Shown here: piece after piece, positions 61,797 to 64,000 of the stretch
How positions within the stretch are numbered: position 1 is the first letter of the stretch
Layout of the letters: the number at the start of each line of letters is the position of its first letter
From: an uncultured Eubacteriales bacterium
GTDB lineage: Bacteria > Bacillota > Clostridia > Christensenellales > Aristaeellaceae
Assembly (NCBI GenBank): GCA_902785105.1
Contig: CACZXF010000041.1
Location: 1-64,000, forward strand
Length of the DNA stretch: 64,000 nt
Direction: 5' to 3'
Notes under the pieces: model-generated
Database searches by the model: none
Told to the model about the DNA's origin: nothing
What the model saw: only the letters and a program-made list of their open reading frames with translations
Translations under genes and position numbers: made by a program

Positions 61797-64000
61797 CAAT
61801 TTCCACCTCCGTTATAGGTTCCTCTATTGCCTGTTGGAGAAAGCCGGGCGAGGATGTTCCACCAGGCGAAGCCAAGGCCGGAGTTCGCTTGGACGAGAGA
61901 CAGACCAGCATAGCCGACGCCGACGGTCATGTGGCCGAGCGGCAGCCACTCATAGGCGCTGGTGGACGTAGCCAGGATGTAGATGGCGTCCTTCGTGCGC
62001 TGAGAGGACGTACACCCGATCAGGTGCGGGAACCACACATCCGGGTGGGTGATGTCGTAGCCATGCTCGGAAATGTACTGCCACGAGGATGAGCCGGGGC
62101 AATCCACCTCGTAATCGACGAGGCTGTAATTGGCGTTGAGCGACGTGGCATACTTGCTCGCCTCACGGCAGACATAAACGGTGAGGTGGTATTTACTGTT
62201 GCTGTCCTGGTAGTATTTCATGATGCAATCACTGACAACCTCGTAGGCTCCGAGCGCGTATTCGATGCCCTGGAGGATGCAGGGTTCCGCGTCGGTTCCA
62301 GGCGTTGTCGGGCTGCCATCAACACCCTTGACATTATCGCAAGTGCCGGTGTACCACGGAGACGTGCTGATATAGGTCGGGCTGTCACCAGGATTCGTAA
62401 TCGTGTTCGCCGTGGTATCGAATGTGACGCCGCCGTTGTCGATATAGATTGCTACATTGCCACCGGCGATAGTTTCTTTGCGTGTGACTTTCTTGCGGTC
62501 AACCTTGGCTCTCATACCGGCTTGGTTACGGTCAATGTTCAGATTGGCTCCACTGAACGCAGTGGGATTGCCGACCATGACGGTGGAGCCGATCTTGATG
62601 TTCGCCGCCTGAGCCGCCGTGAGGATGACGCGCTCCACACCAGTCTCCTGCACGGCCACGGCATACTGATAATTATAATTCACACAGCCCTGCAATACGC
62701 CGTCAGCGGAGAGGTTGGCGTATTTCAGGTAGAACATCAGTTTCAGGAAAGCGTCGTCCGCAGAGGTCTTGCCGCCGTACTGACTGCCCCACTTGCCGTG
62801 GAAGGCTGTGATCGTGCTGTTGTGACTGGCCGTATAGGTCCACGGATGAACGCCCGAATAGCAGCCGTAATCGTCGCCGCTGGCATACTTCGCGTGAACC
62901 ACCCACGTCCGAACCGTGCCGTCAGGGTTTACCGCCTCCGGCAGCGGATGATAGCCCGATGCGCCGATCTCATCCGTGTACATGTGGGTAAACACATCGT
63001 TCTCCGCGTCATCCACGTATCTGTGCCAGCCGGTCATCTGAATCACGCCCACCAGCTTATCGGGGTTATAGCGCTCAAAATTGCCGCATACGCCCTCGAT
63101 GGCGGTGATGTGGGGCACGCCGTTTTCATCCAAAAACCAGTTGCAGTCCAGACAATGGAAAAGCGGCACGGCCTGATAATCGTCCCGGCCTGCCGTATCA
63201 TTTGTAGAAGTTTGGGCGACCATGCCCGCATTATCGCCCACCTTGGTCCCTTCACCGGAACCGCTGCCGGGCCAGTGATAGAACCGCGTGCCGCCCGTCC
63301 AACCCGTCCTTGTAATGGCATACCACCTGTCACAAAGCGAACTGAAATCCGTCAAAGCCGCCGCGTCATTCATGCTGAACCACAGCTTCATCATGGAAGT
63401 GTAATTGTCAGCATTGAGCAATCTGGACAGAAGCGAATCGAAATTGTCCGTCAGCACGTCATAAACCGCTCCTGACGTTATAAGCTTGTCGCTGCCCTCG
63501 ACAGGTATTATGTCGGGCGCGTGCCATTCTCCGTCCGAGCCAAGATATTGCCCCTCATACGCCGGTACAGGCACCATGCCCGATTGTCCATCAACACCAA
63601 TGCCAAGACTGACAGACATTTCCGGGTGAATATCGTCTGTAGTGTAAAGTGTTGTGCTGCCCTCAAAGGCTTGCAGGCGGTTCAATGCGGAGAGTTGGGC
63701 TGGAGTCAACTCAAATGTAATAGGACTATTAACAGGGTATATTATATGATTGTTCCCCATCTCCGAGTAGAATGTTTCTATATTACTATACCCATCATCT
63801 CTTATGAGGATTCTTGGCGTGGAAGAATAATTTATCAAAGAAACAGCGATCGATCTATTAGGCATATCAGTAAAAGTCTTTTCTGTACCATCATAGTAAT
63901 TTTCATATGATTCACATATACACGGTGCACCTGATTTTGACACGCTTATAAGATTATCTGGCCCAGCCGCAATGTATCCATTATTAATCCACCAGGATAA
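61796..64000 (-). CDS. Phage tail/receptor-binding protein, N-terminus beyond window
   Basis: The frame stays open to the right edge (SWWINNGYIAAGPDN upstream of an internal GTG), so at least 734 residues are present and the true start is outside. ELTPAQLSALNRLQAFEGST and EGSDKLITSGAVYDVLTDNF are phrases common to clostridial phage tail fibres. The C-terminal 500 residues are Tyr/Ser/Asn-rich and beta-like, as in receptor-binding tips. Base composition drops to AT-rich in the last 300 bp, unlike the host genes. Confidence 0.85.
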   Translation of the reverse strand, partial: LSWWINNGYIAAGPDNLISVSKSGAPCICESYENYYDGTEKTFTDMPNRSIAVSLINYSSTPRILIRDDGYSNIETFYSEMGNNHIIYPVNSPITFELTPAQLSALNRLQAFEGSTTLYTTDDIHPEMSVSLGIGVDGQSGMVPVPAYEGQYLGSDGEWHAPDIIPVEGSDKLITSGAVYDVLTDNFDSLLSRLLNADNYTSMMKLWFSMNDAAALTDFSSLCDRWYAITRTGWTGGTRFYHWPGSGSGEGTKVGDNAGMVAQTSTNDTAGRDDYQAVPLFHCLDCNWFLDENGVPHITAIEGVCGNFERYNPDKLVGVIQMTGWHRYVDDAENDVFTHMYTDEIGASGYHPLPEAVNPDGTVRTWVVHAKYASGDDYGCYSGVHPWTYTASHNSTITAFHGKWGSQYGGKTSADDAFLKLMFYLKYANLSADGVLQGCVNYNYQYAVAVQETGVERVILTAAQAANIKIGSTVMVGNPTAFSGANLNIDRNQAGMRAKVDRKKVTRKETIAGGNVAIYIDNGGVTFDTTANTITNPGDSPTYISTSPWYTGTCDNVKGVDGSPTTPGTDAEPCILQGIEYALGAYEVVSDCIMKYYQDSNSKYHLTVYVCREASKYATSLNANYSLVDYEVDCPGSSSWQYISEHGYDITHPDVWFPHLIGCTSSQRTKDAIYILATSTSAYEWLPLGHMTVGVGYAGLSLVQANSGLGFAWWNILARLSPTGNRGTYNGGGN

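Overview
The window is about 64 kb of high-GC DNA from an anaerobic, spore-forming, Gram-positive bacterium. The best fit is an uncultured gut-type member of class Clostridia. Supporting signs are a SCIFF ranthipeptide and its radical-SAM maturase (a clostridial hallmark), a SpoIVFA/SpoIVFB sporulation protease pair, a T-box leader in front of ileS, indolepyruvate:ferredoxin oxidoreductase, a DUF4317 protein, CDP-glycerol-type wall chemistry, Shine-Dalgarno sites of the AGGAGG type and sigma-A promoters. The species cannot be named from sequence alone. There is no rRNA, tRNA, CRISPR array or transposase.

Layout. 0.1-3.4 kb: two overlapping minus-strand genes, a two-TM potassium-type channel and a TM/Rossmann partner, both ending in a RyR-like domain. 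3.8-7.3 kb: a solitary DNA methyltransferase, a DUF2284 protein, a small secreted protein and a PRPP-type phosphoribosyltransferase homologue. 7.7-11.5 kb: a ribose-type sugar ABC importer. 11.9-16.4 kb: amino-acid genes (aminotransferase, then Lrp regulator, aminotransferase, AzlCD). 16.6-22.1 kb: envelope and housekeeping genes (deacetylase, teichoic-type transferase, VanX-like dipeptidase, MnmM-like methyltransferase, DHH phosphoesterase). 22.4-29.9 kb: recQ, T-box/ileS and spoIVFA-spoIVFB. 30.1-38.1 kb: a diguanylate cyclase, an oligopeptide-type binding lipoprotein, a MATE exporter and iorAB. 38.2-41.8 kb: an extremely acidic modular membrane protein and a divergent Pro/Glu-rich protein. 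42-46.5 kb: glf-tmk and nth-obg-yhbY. 46.5-47.8 kb: an XRE-superoxide reductase fusion divergent from a DtxR-family regulator. 47.8-50.8 kb: the SCIFF operon with a PLP decarboxylase. 51-59.9 kb: iolD, an acyltransferase, DUF4317, a thioesterase, a vWA lipoprotein and Cys-rich or secreted proteins. 60.1-64 kb: the end of a prophage (holin, endolysin, XkdX, XkdW-position protein, partial tail protein) running off the right edge.

The most distinctive feature is the intergenic repeat population. About 26 loci carry non-coding palindromic elements. Many share an outer frame related to AAATTGGAATTTGTCGGGG but hold different exchangeable cores (called A to E here). Core E is the most unusual: its hairpins keep an 11-nt loop, CATA(G/T)(G/A)T(C/T)CGA, while the perfectly paired stems differ between copies. 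That is the signature of a selected nucleic-acid structure.

Coding starts were chosen from ribosome binding sites, promoter positions and family alignments remembered, not searched. All similarity statements are from recognition of motifs by eye.
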